Below, piece by piece: positions 12,181-24,038 of a DNA stretch of 64,000 nucleotides. The stretch comes from Diadophis punctatus similis (Eukaryota; Chordata; Lepidosauria; Squamata; Dipsadidae), in NCBI GenBank assembly GCA_023053685.1, contig JALIGW010000062.1:975501-1039500 (forward strand). The letters run 5' to 3'. The notes under the pieces were generated by a model that was given only the letters and a program-made list of their open reading frames with translations, was not told the origin of the DNA and did not search any database. The translations under genes and the position numbers were made by a program. Each line of letters begins with the position of its first letter. Positions within the stretch are counted from its first letter, which is position 1.

Positions 12181-12399
12181 TGCTTTGAAGCAGATGGGGT
12201 GCCTCCTGCGATGGCGAACCTATGGCACGCATGCCAGAAGTGGCACACAGAGCCCTCTCTGTGGGCACGTGCACCATCACTACCTGCAGCCAGCTGGTCT
12301 TCACGTGCGCCAGAAACGGAAAGACCAGCTGGCCAATGCATGCACTCACACCATCCAGCTTGTCTTTGTGCGCGCTGGAGTGCCAGAAATCTGAAGACA

Positions 12400-12638
12400 A
12401 TAGCAATAGCACTTAGACTTATATACCACTTCATAGTGCTTTACAGCCCTCTCTAAGCGGTTTACAGAGTTCAGCATATTGCCGCCAACAATCTCGGTCC
12501 TCATTTTACCCACCTCAGAAGGATGGAAGGCTGAGTCAACCTTGAGCCTGGTGAGATTTGAACAGCTGAACTGCTGAACAAGCAGTCAGCTGGAGTAGCC
12601 TGCAGTACCTGCATTTAACCACTGCACCACCTCGGCTC
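12400..12638 (-). repeat. tRNA-derived SINE, minus strand
   Basis: The minus strand starts gagccgaggtggtgcagtgg and carries a B-box-like gttcaaatctc, then the shared body ending near tatataag. The corresponding unit 2 site (about 46315) lacks the insertion, so it arrived after the duplication. Confidence 0.75.
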
Positions 12639-12639
12639 T

Positions 12640-12860
12640 TCCGAAGAGGCGGAAGACCAGCTGGCCAGTGAGAAAGCATGCATTGGCCAGCTGGTCTTTC
12701 CATTTCTGGCGCACGTGAAGACCAGCTGGCTGGCATTCATGCGTGCACCAAAAACCGGAAGACCAGGTAGCCGATGTGCATGCGTGCACGGAAACTGGAA
12801 AACCAGCTGGCTGGTCCATGCATGCGCACCATCCAGCTGGTCTTCCTGTTTTCGGGCTCC
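12640..12860. repeat. Degenerate minisatellite (agaccagctggc / gcatgcgtgcac unit)
   Basis: Repeats of roughly 35-45 bases share the cores agaccagctggc and gcatgcgtgcac. A longer array lies at the equivalent place in unit 2 (46250-46600). ORFs through it are periodic by-products of the repeat. Confidence 0.7.
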
Positions 12861-12869
12861 GGCGGATTG

Positions 12870-13100
12870 CCTCTCCCTCTAATTTAAGAAAGTGAGAACT
12901 CTTGAAATGATGTATTTCAAAAGGATCTTTTATTAAGCAGAAGTGAAACAATCAATTCAAAGCAATGTCTGAATACCCTTAGACAAAACAGGTAGAGTTA
13001 AAGCAGTAGAGACCCCTCCCATCAGCCGGAATGCAGATTCTAGACAATACACAAGTGTGAAAATTTTTTCTTTATCAACTGCTCTGAGAACCGGATAAGC
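12870..13100 (-). mobile_element. LTR-like fragment upstream of pseudogene P1
   Basis: The string aagaaagtgagaactcttga followed by an (a)aaggatcttttatta motif is related to the solo LTR at 23589-24038. Read on the minus strand, it places an AATAAA-like signal inside an LTR. The same fragment precedes pseudogene P2 at 46605-46860, where exon 1 would be expected. Confidence 0.5.
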
Positions 13101-13136
13101 ATGCATTTCTCTGGCTATCTTCCATTATCCATATAG

Positions 13137-13912
13137 CCATTGTGCGGGGGAGTCCAGGCTTGCCAGGATCACAAGGGACACAGGGACCCTCTGGTGTTCC
13201 AGGGGCCAAAGGTGGGTCTGTTGACAGAGGGTGAAAGTGACTCCTGACCCTGACCCCTTCCAAAAGAAATAACTCATCTTGTCACAAGGCAGAAGGAAGG
13301 TGCCACGAAAGAAGACTGCAAGGACTGGCACGAGAGGGAAGGGAACTGGTTCTTCCGGGCACTCGACCTGTCGAAACTCCCCCTCCCAAAGGGGGCATTT
13401 CCTTGGGTTAAGCTGCCTGCTCTGGTTTAAACCCGCACAAAACACAGAGTGGCTGGCAAGGGGCTGCCCACCCACCCACCTTTCAGCTCGGGACAACTGC
13501 CATCACTCCACCTGAGAAGGGGGCACCTGGGAGCTTCACCATGCCTTCCCTTAACAGGTGAAAGAGACTTGCAGGGAATCCCTGGAGGAATTGGAGCCCC
13601 TGGGCCAAAAGGTAAGGTGGAATGAGATGGTTTCCGATTGCAGGTGTGTTTGGACAGCTGGTGGAGACAGAGAGGAGCTTGTTGGGAAAGGAACACAAAG
13701 AAGGGACCATAAAACTGACCCTAAAGGTCAAGCACACACCACCACCACCAATCGCAAGGCCCCAGAACCTCACCTGTTAGCTCACCTTTGTGTGGGCAGG
13801 AAAAAAGCTCTGGCATCTCTGGGGCTACCTGGGGTGAGGACCAGGTAGAGCGCAGGAGATCTCAAAAGATTTTCTCCCCTTTGATTCAGGAGAAAAAGGG
13901 GACCCAGGACAG
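13137..13912 (+). pseudogene. P1: 5'- and 3'-truncated ficolin-like pseudogene (collagen exons only)
   Basis: Three collagen-like exons can be matched to the active genes: part of exon 2 (13137-13211, with GLPGSQGTQGPSGVPGAKG), the 54-bp exon 3 (13558-13611) and exon 4 (13890-13912). Exon 3 reads GERDLQGIPGG, so one obligatory glycine is Asp. Exon 4 is 13 bases shorter than its P2 counterpart (47627-47662), which shifts the frame. The signal-peptide exon is absent and replaced by LTR-like DNA. Homology to P2 stops near 14245, before exon 5, and no FBG exons follow. Splice sites of the remaining exons look intact. Confidence 0.85.
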
Positions 13913-14239
13913 GTAAGAGTTTGGTTGTGCTGCTCTGGGACCCTGGTTCTTATTGTGGGTGCCTTCACTCTGCCAACCAGGAATTGTGCTTGTCCAAATC
14001 ACAAATCATGTCATCTTATTTTGCTCAACAGTGCCAGAACCATTTTTCAAAAGGAAGGGACCCCCTTGAAAATGGCTTATGGGGCCCTGCAAGGTCTTGG
14101 GGGGCTGGGGAGAGAGCTTGGTACCCGTTTTTCCCCAGCAGATGTTGCTACTTATGGACTTCTGGGGTTCAGCTGCTTGGCACCCTCTCTTGAGCCCCAG
14201 TGATGCTGCCAGACCCTCCTAAAGAGGGGAAATTCTTCA

Positions 14240-14650
14240 CTTGGCTTTGGAATTGAAGGTTAAAAATTAAAAGATATATATTAAGATAAAGAATATATAA
14301 AACAATTGATAGATTATAAGAAGAATAAAAATGTATAATGTGAATAAGGTAAATGAAAATAAGATATTGATAGAGGATGTCACAAAAAAGAGTTGTAACC
14401 AGACGACACACTGCTGATGGATGAATTTTTGTTTTTCATTTTGTAATTAAAAAATTAAAAAATGTAAAAAGAAGGTTTGCAATTAATGAATAGCATCTCT
14501 AAGTTCACATCACAAAAATTATTTAGTGTCGTAACATTTCTGCACTATCAGCTGTTAAAACAAAAACAGACACCCGCTCCTTTTTTATATCCCCTCCATA
14601 TTTATCCATATTAATCCAATATTATCCATATTAATATCCCCTCTGTATTA
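14240..14650. repeat. AT-rich stretch, no gene seen
   Basis: Very AT-rich sequence with short runs follows the point where homology to P2 ends. I see no exon, RNA gene or named element. Confidence 0.4.
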
Positions 14651-15452
14651 ATTGACAGTCCCAGCATCAGGGTGCCATCATGTGATCGTGTTTTGCGACC
14701 TTCTGACCTTCTGAAAGTCACTGGGGAAGCCAGGTTCGCCTACAAACCACTTTGATGATGATGTTCGTCCATCGTATTCGAAGAGGACCTTGACATCTAT
14801 CATCATGGGAATTGGGGGGGATGTCAAGACTTGCGTGTGAATTGGATTAAAGTGAGGGAGAGGTGCGCATAGTCAGCCTCACTCTCTCTTCCCAGATTCC
14901 ATCAAGTTACCTTGTCTGGCCTGGTGGTTTTCCAGGCTTTTGTCTGTGAAATAGACCCCACACTTCTTTTTCTGTGATCCCCAGAGATGGGGGGTCCAGA
15001 GGGATGGAGTCAGGTGTAGGAGATTTGGCTATTGTTGGTGTATCTGAGATGGGGAGGGTGATGATAGTTGACAGTGGTCTCCTCTGAAACCTACAGTAGA
15101 ACACATTCAGCTTCCGGTTGCCGATTCCCTTCAGTAAGGGAGGGAGATCTGCGGTAGCCAATGATATTCTTCAGGCTTTCCCACACATTTGCTGGTTCAT
15201 TTGCTGAGAAGTGATTCCTCAGCTTCTGGGAGTAGCTTCTCTTTGCTGCCCTGATCTCCCTTCTTAATACCTTCCTGGCCTGATCGTACAGCATACAAAC
15301 CGCTTTACTATCTTAAGAACTGCCGTGATTCACTTAACAACTGTGGCAAGACAGGTTGTAAAACAGGGCAAAACTTACTTAACACGTGTCTCACTTAGCA
15401 ACAGAAATTATGGGCTCAATTGTGATTGTAAGTCAAGGACTAACTGTACTAA
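14650..15452. mobile_element. DNA transposon split by a LINE fragment (LINE at about 14752-15300, minus strand)
   Basis: The outer halves (gtgatcgtgttttgcgacc near 14680, and ttcacttaacaactgtggca to gtaagtcaaggactaactgt at 15325-15450) belong to one transposon family. Between them the minus strand encodes a non-LTR retrotransposon fragment with AKRSYSQKLRNHFSANEP and WESLKNIIGYRR, the linker region before a reverse transcriptase. The frame is lost after about 130 codons. Confidence 0.6.
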
Positions 15453-16578
<1,126 letters not shown>

Positions 16579-17214
16579 CAGTGGCGGGTTCCTAAATTTT
16601 TTACTACCACTCTGTGGGCGTGGCTTAATTTTGTGGGCGTTGCTTGACTGTCATGTGACCGGGTAGGAGTGGCTTGATGGTCATGTGATGGTGGGCGTGG
16701 CTTCATGGTCATGTGACTGGGTGGGTGTGGCTAAGTGGTCACGATCCCAGTTTCCCCTACATCCGGACCTTTTACAATCCCCCAAAGAATTAAAAGAAAC
16801 CAGATTCCATACAGCTCTGAACCCTTAAGGCAAACCAAATGCAAGTGGTCCTCGCTTAATGGCCGGTTGCTTAGCAAGTGTTCACATTTATGACTAACCA
16901 CCTCAGAGCTACTTGACCTGTTTTTTGAGTTTTGACAGCCTTATGCATGCACACATGTACGCACACATTTATGACCAGTTACAACATCCCACACAGTCAT
17001 GTGACTGAGGTTTTCTATGTTTTTTGCCAGTTCCCAACAATTTCTTCTGGTTTTCGGTTAAAAATGCCCATAGGGGAAAATGGACTCATTTAACAACCAG
17101 TGTTTGCTTAATGACCACAAGGTTCACTTAACGACCATGGTGTTTGCCTAACCCAGGGGTCTGCAGCCTTAAACACTCAAAGAGCCATTTTTCTATTTTC
17201 TTTTAAACAGGTAA

Positions 17215-17650
17215 CTCTCTCTGTGTCTTTCTCTTTCTTTCTCCCTATCTCTCTCTTTCTCCTCTCCCCCCCCCCTCTCTCTCTCTCTCATCTTTCTCTC
17301 TCTCATCTCCTGTCACTCATCTCTTTCATCTCTTTTCTTTTCTCTTTCTTTTCCTCCTTAGTCCTGATAATTCATGGCAGCAACAACATGTGTTCAAATC
17401 CTTGATCGTTTAGTTAAAAGAATTGTGTTTTGACCACAAGAGGATTAGGGTTCATATGTTTTAGCCTCCAGTCTCCTAATCACCTTAAACATTCAAAGAG
17501 CCATTTGGACCTATTTTCCACAGAAGTTGAACCCCCTTCACATCCTTACTCCTCCCTCCCTCCCTCCCTCCTGATTTTACCTTCCTTCCTTCCTTCCTTC
17601 CTTCCTTCCTTCCTTCCTTCCTTCCTTCCTCCCCCTCTCTCACACACACA
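17215..17650. repeat. CT-rich simple repeats, including (CCTT)n at 17582-17629
   Basis: A long pyrimidine-rich run (ctct, cttt units) is followed by a (CCTT)n array and (CA)n. It is low complexity only. Confidence 0.9.
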
Positions 17651-17826
17651 GTCTGATTGCAATCAGTTGTTTAAAAGGGCTCCCTTCTTCCCCCCTTGCT
17701 TCTTTTTGCTTTCAGAAAAACCAAATATCTATGTTTATATTTGCCTCAGTTTGCAAGGGAAATGGGGAAAACTTCAACAACTCATTGGCACTTCTCTCTA
17801 CCTCTCCTAACAACAACAAATCATTC

Positions 17827-17977
17827 ACATGCAGGGGTGGCCAAACTATGGTTCTTTGAGGACCTGTGGACTTCAACTCCCAGAATTCCTGAGCTAGCCA
17901 TGCATGCATGGCTGGCTCAGGAATTCTGGGAGTTGAAGTCCACAGGTCCTCAAAGAACCATAGTTTGGCCACCCCTG
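17827..17977. repeat. Near-perfect palindrome (fold-back MITE)
   Basis: Arms of roughly 65-70 bases starting caggggtggccaaactatgg are inverted around gccatgcatgcatggc (about 17896-17911). They would form an almost uninterrupted hairpin. The CAGGGGTGGCCAAA terminus is hAT-like. I could not find a matching 8-bp flank duplication. Confidence 0.9.
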
Positions 17978-19484
17978 AGTCATACTGCAACAACTGCAAA
18001 CCTTCGGATGGGCTGAAGTTTCCCAGCAAATCAAGACTCTCTGAGAACCCTTGTGGCAAAACACACCATTTATATCGCTGATTCCTGTGTGTATCAGCCC
18101 ATTCAAAAGCAAAGATATCTCAAGCAATCTTAATATTTATCACTAAAATATATATGATTATTAGGTATACGACTGTAAAGCCTTCCATTTTCTTTTGTAT
18201 GGCAGGCCAGACATTTGTCACAAATTCCATCCTCATTAAAGAATCATATGTTGGTGTTTCAGGAGTAAGACCAGAATATTTATTTTTAACAACCTTTTAT
18301 TCTGTGTAAAAATACAGATGATGTTTCATCTTTCAGCTGTCTTTATTCCCTCAAGAACTATCCATTCGGGATCAACCAAAGGAAACTATTTAAATATACA
18401 CATACACATTTACAGCATTCTCAAATGCTGATTTTGCTGTAAAAATAGTCTCTCCAGCCATTTCCTGCTGGTCGCTCAGCTTATCCCCCCCCCAGCCCTC
18501 CCCCCAGCTCATTTCTAGGCAGGAGGGGGTGAGGACAGGAAACATAAGCAAAGGTTTTGTTAACTGTTTCTTCTCAAGCACTTTTTTCAAAGCATTTATC
18601 TCGATTGCTAGGCTTCATTAAAACATACTTTGGCGACATTCTAGTACAGAATTCAACCGTTAACACTTTATCATTCAACTTCTTAGTATATTGATCCTTA
18701 AACTTTACAAACATTACAAACTTTACAAACAGGGGCCCTAATTCACCCGAGACTTCACTTTTATTTCCCCTTGAATACCTCTATCGGTCAGTAAACCACT
18801 CACATTTCAGCTATCCCTTGTGCACACACAGCACATACAAAGAGATCTCAATCTCTCTCCCACGTGGCATTTACAACAATACATACATCACCATCAACTG
18901 TTCAAGGAATCAAAACACAACAGTATTTCTACTCACCTAAGTCAATATGCAATAGCTTAGCTCTGTTGTTTAAAAGGCTCTGAGCTATCCTTCCCCCCTC
19001 CGCCCTCCCTTCCTTTTGCTTTCAGGGGGAAAAAAAATCTCCGTTTCCCTTGCCTCCGTTTTCCTAGCTATAAATAGGACAAAGGCATTTTCTGGGGCTG
19101 AAAACTTTAAGGGACCCAACCAGAGTGAGTTCTAACCTACCTCTCTGCTGGCTGGCTTCCTCAAGATGGCGACCGCATGCACAGGGCCGGAAGCTCGGCT
19201 TCTGCACATGCTCAGAAGAAAAATATAAAATAAAATAAAATAAAATAAATTTTAAAAAAATTTAAAAAAAATTAAAAAAAAAGAAAGAAAGCCAAAAACA
19301 AGATAGCGACTGCATGCACAGGGCCGGAAGCTCGGCTTCTGCACATGCTCAGAAGAAAAGAAAAAAAATTCGAAAAAAATTCAAAAAAAAGATGGCGGTG
19401 CCCAGGGACTGTAACCGACCATGACGTCGCCAGCCGGTTGCTACCGGTGCTAGAGTGGACCGCACCGGTAGGAACCCACTACTG

Positions 19485-20200
19485 CCTCCGCCCCATGTCC
19501 CCTCCTTCAGAGGCCCTTACTGAATCTTCTTGCTTCTTCCCCAACGACTGCCTCTTTCTTTGTCCCCCCTCCCCCCCACCCGGCTTAAGCTTGCAAAGCA
19601 ACTGGGACCGGGAGAGTCAAGCCCTTTTCCTTTGACGGCCGCAGCCCTGCTTGGCTGCCTTTACACAGGGCCAGACTGCGGGCAGTGTTGAAGTACCTTA
19701 AAGGGACAGGCAGTGGTGGCTGCCTTCCGAGCAGCTTTGGCTGTGAAGGGAGGCGGGAAAAAAATTTGGCCAAGTTGTCTCCTCCTTCTTGGCCTTAAAC
19801 ATACACACAAAGCAAACATGCACACAATTTACAGCACCGGAGAGACACACCCATGCGTCATCTCCTCGCAGAAGGTCCTGGAGTGCACTGCAAAAGTTGG
19901 TCTCTTGGCACTCTGGAGCAGGAAAGCGCAGGTGGGGGGAGAGACCTGCCCATCCATGATCAGCCTTGGTGGTGACCCAGCCAATTCTTTGGCACCATGG
20001 AGCTCACCTTTGGGCTCAGCGGGGTGAAACAAAAGAACTTCCGCTCCAGGGTGATGGGATAAAGGATGGGACATTGAGAAAAGTGGAAACAATACCTGTC
20101 CTTTAAGAAAGGCAGGCAATAGATAACAGGATAAAATCAATTACACACCCCTGACAGGATTAGGACTAAGGAAGTGATAATTAGGACCCTCTATAAGGTC
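19485..20200. repeat. Interval without a recognisable gene
   Basis: Mixed sequence between the hAT element and LTR-like DNA. The ORFs are short, lie on both strands and have no domain or splice evidence. Confidence 0.35.
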
Positions 20201-20470
20201 CGGCCTCTCCCCCTTATTTAAGAAAGTAAAGACTCTTGAAACTTGGCATTTCAAAAGGAACTTTTTATTGAACAGGGGCAATAGCAGGACAGAATAAAAG
20301 CAGGCTCTGAGATCCCTCAGGCAATACAAGCAGAATAAAAGGAATTAGGAACTCCTCCCAACAGTCTGATGTGGATTCAGCTAATCCGCAGGTGTGAAGA
20401 TGTTATTGTACCTGCTGCTCTGAGAAAGGGATAAGAGAGCTTTCTCAGGGTCATCCTGAGGGGCATGCAT
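20200..20470 (-). mobile_element. LTR-like fragment related to the 23589 LTR
   Basis: The string aagaaagtaaagactcttga with aaaaggaactttttattga parallels the solo LTR at 23589-24038 and the fragments at 12870 and 46605. Clear ends were not found. Confidence 0.45.
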
Positions 20471-20564
20471 AAGTGCACCAGCGTGCCTACCGTCCCTCTC
20501 CTAATGTTCCCTCTTATCAGTACTCATTTAATGTATATAAACAATGTTATATCTATGTATATTA

Positions 20565-20690
20565 CCAAATCCAAAAAAAGATCCTTTCCATAACACACAA
20601 AGGGAACAATAAACCGCTCAGAGTCCCTGCGAGATTGAGCGGCATATATATATATATTTATTTATTTATTTATTTATTTATTAGTGATAT
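20565..20690 (+). repeat. Retroelement 3' tail followed by (TTTA)n
   Basis: The block from aatccaaaaaaagatccttt to gcgagattgagcggcatata leads into a (TTTA)n array. It recurs directly after Penelope fragments at 51868-51945 and 56263-56343. Confidence 0.5.
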
Positions 20691-20913
20691 TATACACCGC
20701 CTCATAGTGCAAGCACTCTAAGCGGTTTACACCATTAAGCAATGTATATATTTACATTGCCCCTAACAATCTGGGTCCTCATTTTACCTACCTCGGAAGG
20801 ATGGAAGGCTGAGTCAAACTTGAGCCGGTGAGATTTGAACAGCTGAACTCAAATGATCAGTCAGCTAATGTAGCCTGCAGTACTGCTCTCTAACCGCTAC
20901 GCCACCTCGGCTC
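20690..20913 (-). repeat. tRNA-derived SINE, minus strand
   Basis: Same family as 6150, 12400, 52080 and 56460: minus-strand start gagccgaggtggcgtagcgg, then a gttcaaatctcaccggctc B-box region. It sits next to a (TTTA)n array. Confidence 0.75.
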
Positions 20914-20956
20914 ATTCATATAAATACAAATAATAAAAATACAAATATAAATACAA

Positions 20957-21036
20957 ATAACAAACAAACAAACAAACAAACAAATAAATAAATAGCTAAA
21001 TAAATAAATAAATAGCTAAATAAATAAATAAATAGC

Positions 21037-21091
<55 letters not shown>

Positions 21092-21092
21092 A
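20957..21092. repeat. Microsatellite (AAAC)n / (AAAT)n with CTAA interruptions
   Basis: Tandem 4-base units run continuously, with regular tagctaaa interruptions. Confidence 0.95.
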
Positions 21093-21104
21093 GCAACATT
21101 GTCA

Positions 21105-21310
21105 TTCCATACATTGCAGGAATATCTAAAGGAGGATTTTCAACCAAAACAACATACATGTAATTTTTTGCTACTGGTTCTGTGGGTGTGGCTTGGTGGT
21201 CATGGCTTGGTGGGTGTGGCAGGGGAAGGATACTGCAAAATCCCCATTCCATCCCCACTCTGGGACCGGCCAGAGGTGGTATTTGCCGGTTCTCCGAACT
21301 ACACAAAATG
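21105..21310. mobile_element. MITE fragment (accggccagaggtggtattt family)
   Basis: The block from attgtcattccatacattgc to ggtatttgccggttctcc recurs at 22604-22800, 52450-52640 and partly 56835-56885. It includes the tgtgggtgtggcttggtgg minisatellite typical of this repeat group. Confidence 0.55.
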
Positions 21311-22037
21311 TCTTTTGCAAACAAGTAAAACCAATCAAATAATAAAAACACACATGGCAAGCCTCCAGATTATAAACTGCTGTAAAAACTCTATAAAAAT
21401 CCATGTACTCATCGAACCACTTGGTCAGCTGACCCAGAACTGCTGTTGGTTCTGTTCATCATTAAACTTACTTTCTTTCCAATCAGCCTCCAGTTTGTTT
21501 CCAGCGTTGTTCTCCCAGCTTGGAACTGAACCAGATGGATTTTTCACCCAATACCGCCAAGTGAGAGATGCCCTGCCCAGAGAGAGCTGGAGAGACCCAG
21601 CGGAGGAAGAAGGCCACTCCAGGGACCCAACGCTCGCTCAGAGATAGAAATCGGCCGATGCTCCAGTCGCCATCCCAAGGATGCCCCCTCCCCCACCTCA
21701 AAGATCTTGGAGAGCGGAGCGGGAAGGGGGTGTTATCCAGGTCAAGCACAGCCAGGCCCTTCAGGTGAACAAAAGTCTCAAAAGCAACAAAGTCCTGCAG
21801 TGCGGAAGAGAGATGCCCAGGGAAGAGTTGGTCCTCACCCCATCCTTTCTTCACGCCTCCCCCAGCATTTCAAGGGAATCCCTTTTCTCCTCTGCCTCTT
21901 GTCCCCCCTACTGTTCTCTCCGTCCCCAGGGATTTGTGGGGGCACAATTACCTCCCATCCCCATGGTCTCCTGCCTACCCTCCCCCCCAACCTCCTTGTT
22001 TGCCTCAAGGCAGGAAGCCCAAGTTGTTGGAATGTAA
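21311..22037. repeat. Non-coding stretch with partial similarity to 8640-9060
   Basis: The part 21765-22025 (ctcaaaagcaacaaagtcct, then a gcctcaaggcaggaagccc end) resembles the gene A downstream flank at 8690-8965, so it is duplicated flank DNA. No exon is supported. Confidence 0.4.
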
Positions 22038-22385
22038 TACTACCGCCTGTACCCCGAAGAAGCCACTTCATGCATATATGAACTCCCCCAAATCCACAAA
22101 GAGAGAACTTCACTCAGATCAATTATCAGCAGCATCAACTCTGTCACCTACAACGTTGCCAAGCATCTGACCACTTTATTGACCTCTGCTCGGCAACACC
22201 ACCCATTACATCAACAATTCACAGGACTTCGCCAACAATATTTGACAACTAAAACTGGATCCAGATGAGACTAGGATTTCTTATGATGTGACCTCACTCT
22301 TCACCTTCATTCCAACAACTGAAGTAGTGAAGAAACAACTGCTTTACAAGAATTCCATCCACTCACTGGTACAGCTATGTAGATC
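22038..22385 (+). mobile_element. Penelope-like element fragment (RT N-terminal part)
   Basis: Allowing frame breaks, the plus strand reads a PQIHKERTSLRSIISS-type segment and later SYDVTSLFT-like sequence, as in Penelope reverse transcriptases. It is degenerate and short. Other Penelope parts are at 50676, 51630 and 56020. Confidence 0.6.
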
Positions 22386-22496
22386 AGAGGTGGGTTCCTC
22401 CTGGTTTGGACCAGTTCTATGGAACCGGGAGTAAACTGGTGGCCTGGGCCTGTATATATTTACATTGCCCCCCAACAATTTGGGGCCTCATTTTAC

Positions 22497-22596
<100 letters not shown>

Positions 22597-22603
22597 AGCA
22601 ACA

Positions 22604-22800
22604 TTGTCATTCCATACATTGCAGGAATATCTAAAGGAGGATTTTCAACCAAAACATGGCTTGGTGGGTGTGGCAGGGGAAGGATACTGCAAAATCCCCA
22701 TTCCCTCCCCACTCAGGGACCGGCCAGAGGTGGTATTTGCCGGTTCTCCAAACTACTCAAAATGTCCACTACCGGTTCTCCAGAACCTGTCAGAACCTGC
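22604..22800. mobile_element. MITE fragment, second copy
   Basis: Matches 21105-21310, with an internal deletion after the gattttcaaccaaaaca string. It ends with ccggttctccagaacctg. Confidence 0.55.
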
Positions 22801-22859
22801 TGGACCAGGGTCTGGTCTGGATTCATTGCCCTTAAAAGTGCCACCCCATTTCAGAAACT

Positions 22860-23588
22860 CTCAGTTGCTGTCCTGCCATTTTAAGAAAAATGGGAAATCT
22901 GTCTTTTGAACAACAGGGGAATGAGGTCAAAAAAGGATGCTTGGAGGGCCCTTAATTCTTCTCTACCAGGATTTTACCTGGCCACCTCCCTGGAGCCGCT
23001 GGGCTGTGGGCCAAGGAGGGGAAAACCCCGTGGGTCAGAGCTGCACCTCTTGTTCCTGGAGTCCCACTGGCTGAGGATGAGAGCAATAGGGAAAACAGGC
23101 AGAAACAGGGGAAAACAGCCAATTTTACATAATTCTTACCACTCCCACAGTGGTTTTTGGGGATGTTTGCTCTTATGCATGCTGTATCTTTACACATTGG
23201 GCCACTTTTATCTTATGAGTAGTTCACAACATTGTGTAGGAACAATCAGGCTTTGTACAGGCAGCCCCTCCCTGGCCGCAGATGCAGAAGGGCCAGACCT
23301 CTCAAAGACAACATCTGTGGCCAAATTCTCTAGTGGCTTTTCCAGGAGAGCCCAAAGGCTGAGAAAGGAGGCATCTCCTGGATGGACAGTTATCATAGCA
23401 AAGATATCTCTAAATCTGTACTGGAATCAGAACTTTTTTTTTCATGGGATTCACAACCTGACCAAACCTTCTCCTTGCCTTATTGCTTCTAATCCTTCCG
23501 TCATGTTTTCCACATTTCTACAAAATCAGGAAAGTTACAGCATGATTATTTTCCTGGTACACACCTGTCCCCAGATTTGAAGTTTGGC
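22860..23588. repeat. Low-copy duplicated non-coding module, copy 2
   Basis: Nearly identical to 52715-53446. A 224-codon ORF spans both copies but is broken in the other three copies, so it is not called as a gene. The solo LTR at 23589 follows directly. Confidence 0.6.
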
Positions 23589-24038
23589 TGTAAGTTCTCG
23601 CCTCTCCTATCCTCTCAAGAAAGCAGAACTCTTGAAACAGGCAGCATGTCAAAAGGAACTTTTATTAGGAGATAGTGATAGCAAGGGGAATAGGCAGGAT
23701 CTGAAGTTCCCACACGAAAATGTTAGGTTAAAAGTTGTAGAATCCCCTCCCCTCTGTCCAGTCCAAAGCGAGCCAACCTCCAGGTGTGCAGTTGTTGTGA
23801 GAACCTCGAGCTGAAAAGGTAATAAGGAGTTGTCCTCAGGCGCTGCATACTCATCTCTCTGTGTCTGAGACAAAACAGATGGACCCAGGCTCATCCCACC
23901 TCTCTCCCATTCCCAGGAAGGTACATCAAAGTAAAAGGAAAGACCAAAGCTAGGAACAAGTCATAAGAACAGATGTTACCAAGTTCCCCCTCCCACCGGA
24001 ATGGCAGCGCCCCAATAGGGATCTATGGGGACCTGACA
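23589..24038. mobile_element. Solo LTR, about 450 bp, with 5-bp target duplication
   Basis: It begins tgtaagttctcgcc and ends gggacctgaca, flanked by ttggc at 23584-23588 and 24039-24043. The unit 2 counterpart (57284-58468) carries an L2-like LINE insertion. A third copy at 53447 is cut short after 134 bases. Confidence 0.85.

Larger units (their letters stand above)
16579..19484. mobile_element. hAT-type element, about 2.9 kb, with 8-bp target duplication
   Basis: The element begins cagtggcgggttcct and ends aggaacccactactg (inverted termini). It is flanked by cctccgcc at 16571-16578 and again at 19485-19492. A GTGGGCGTGGC / GTCATGTGAC minisatellite lies just inside the left end (16608-16740). 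It carries no transposase frame and is a composite of simple repeats, a fold-back and other fragments. A related 2.9-kb element is at 43048-45990. Confidence 0.8.

Noticed and set aside
16608..16740. Possible clustered regulatory sites in the gtgggcgtggc repeats
   Set aside because: The motif is a minisatellite internal to a repeated transposon family (also 43085-43225, 52480-52520), far from any promoter.
22906..23580. 224-codon ORF, repeated at 52764-53438
   Set aside because: The frame is broken in the copies at 11488, 42150 and 56886. It has no recognisable domain, and similarity of the two ORFs only reflects recent duplication.
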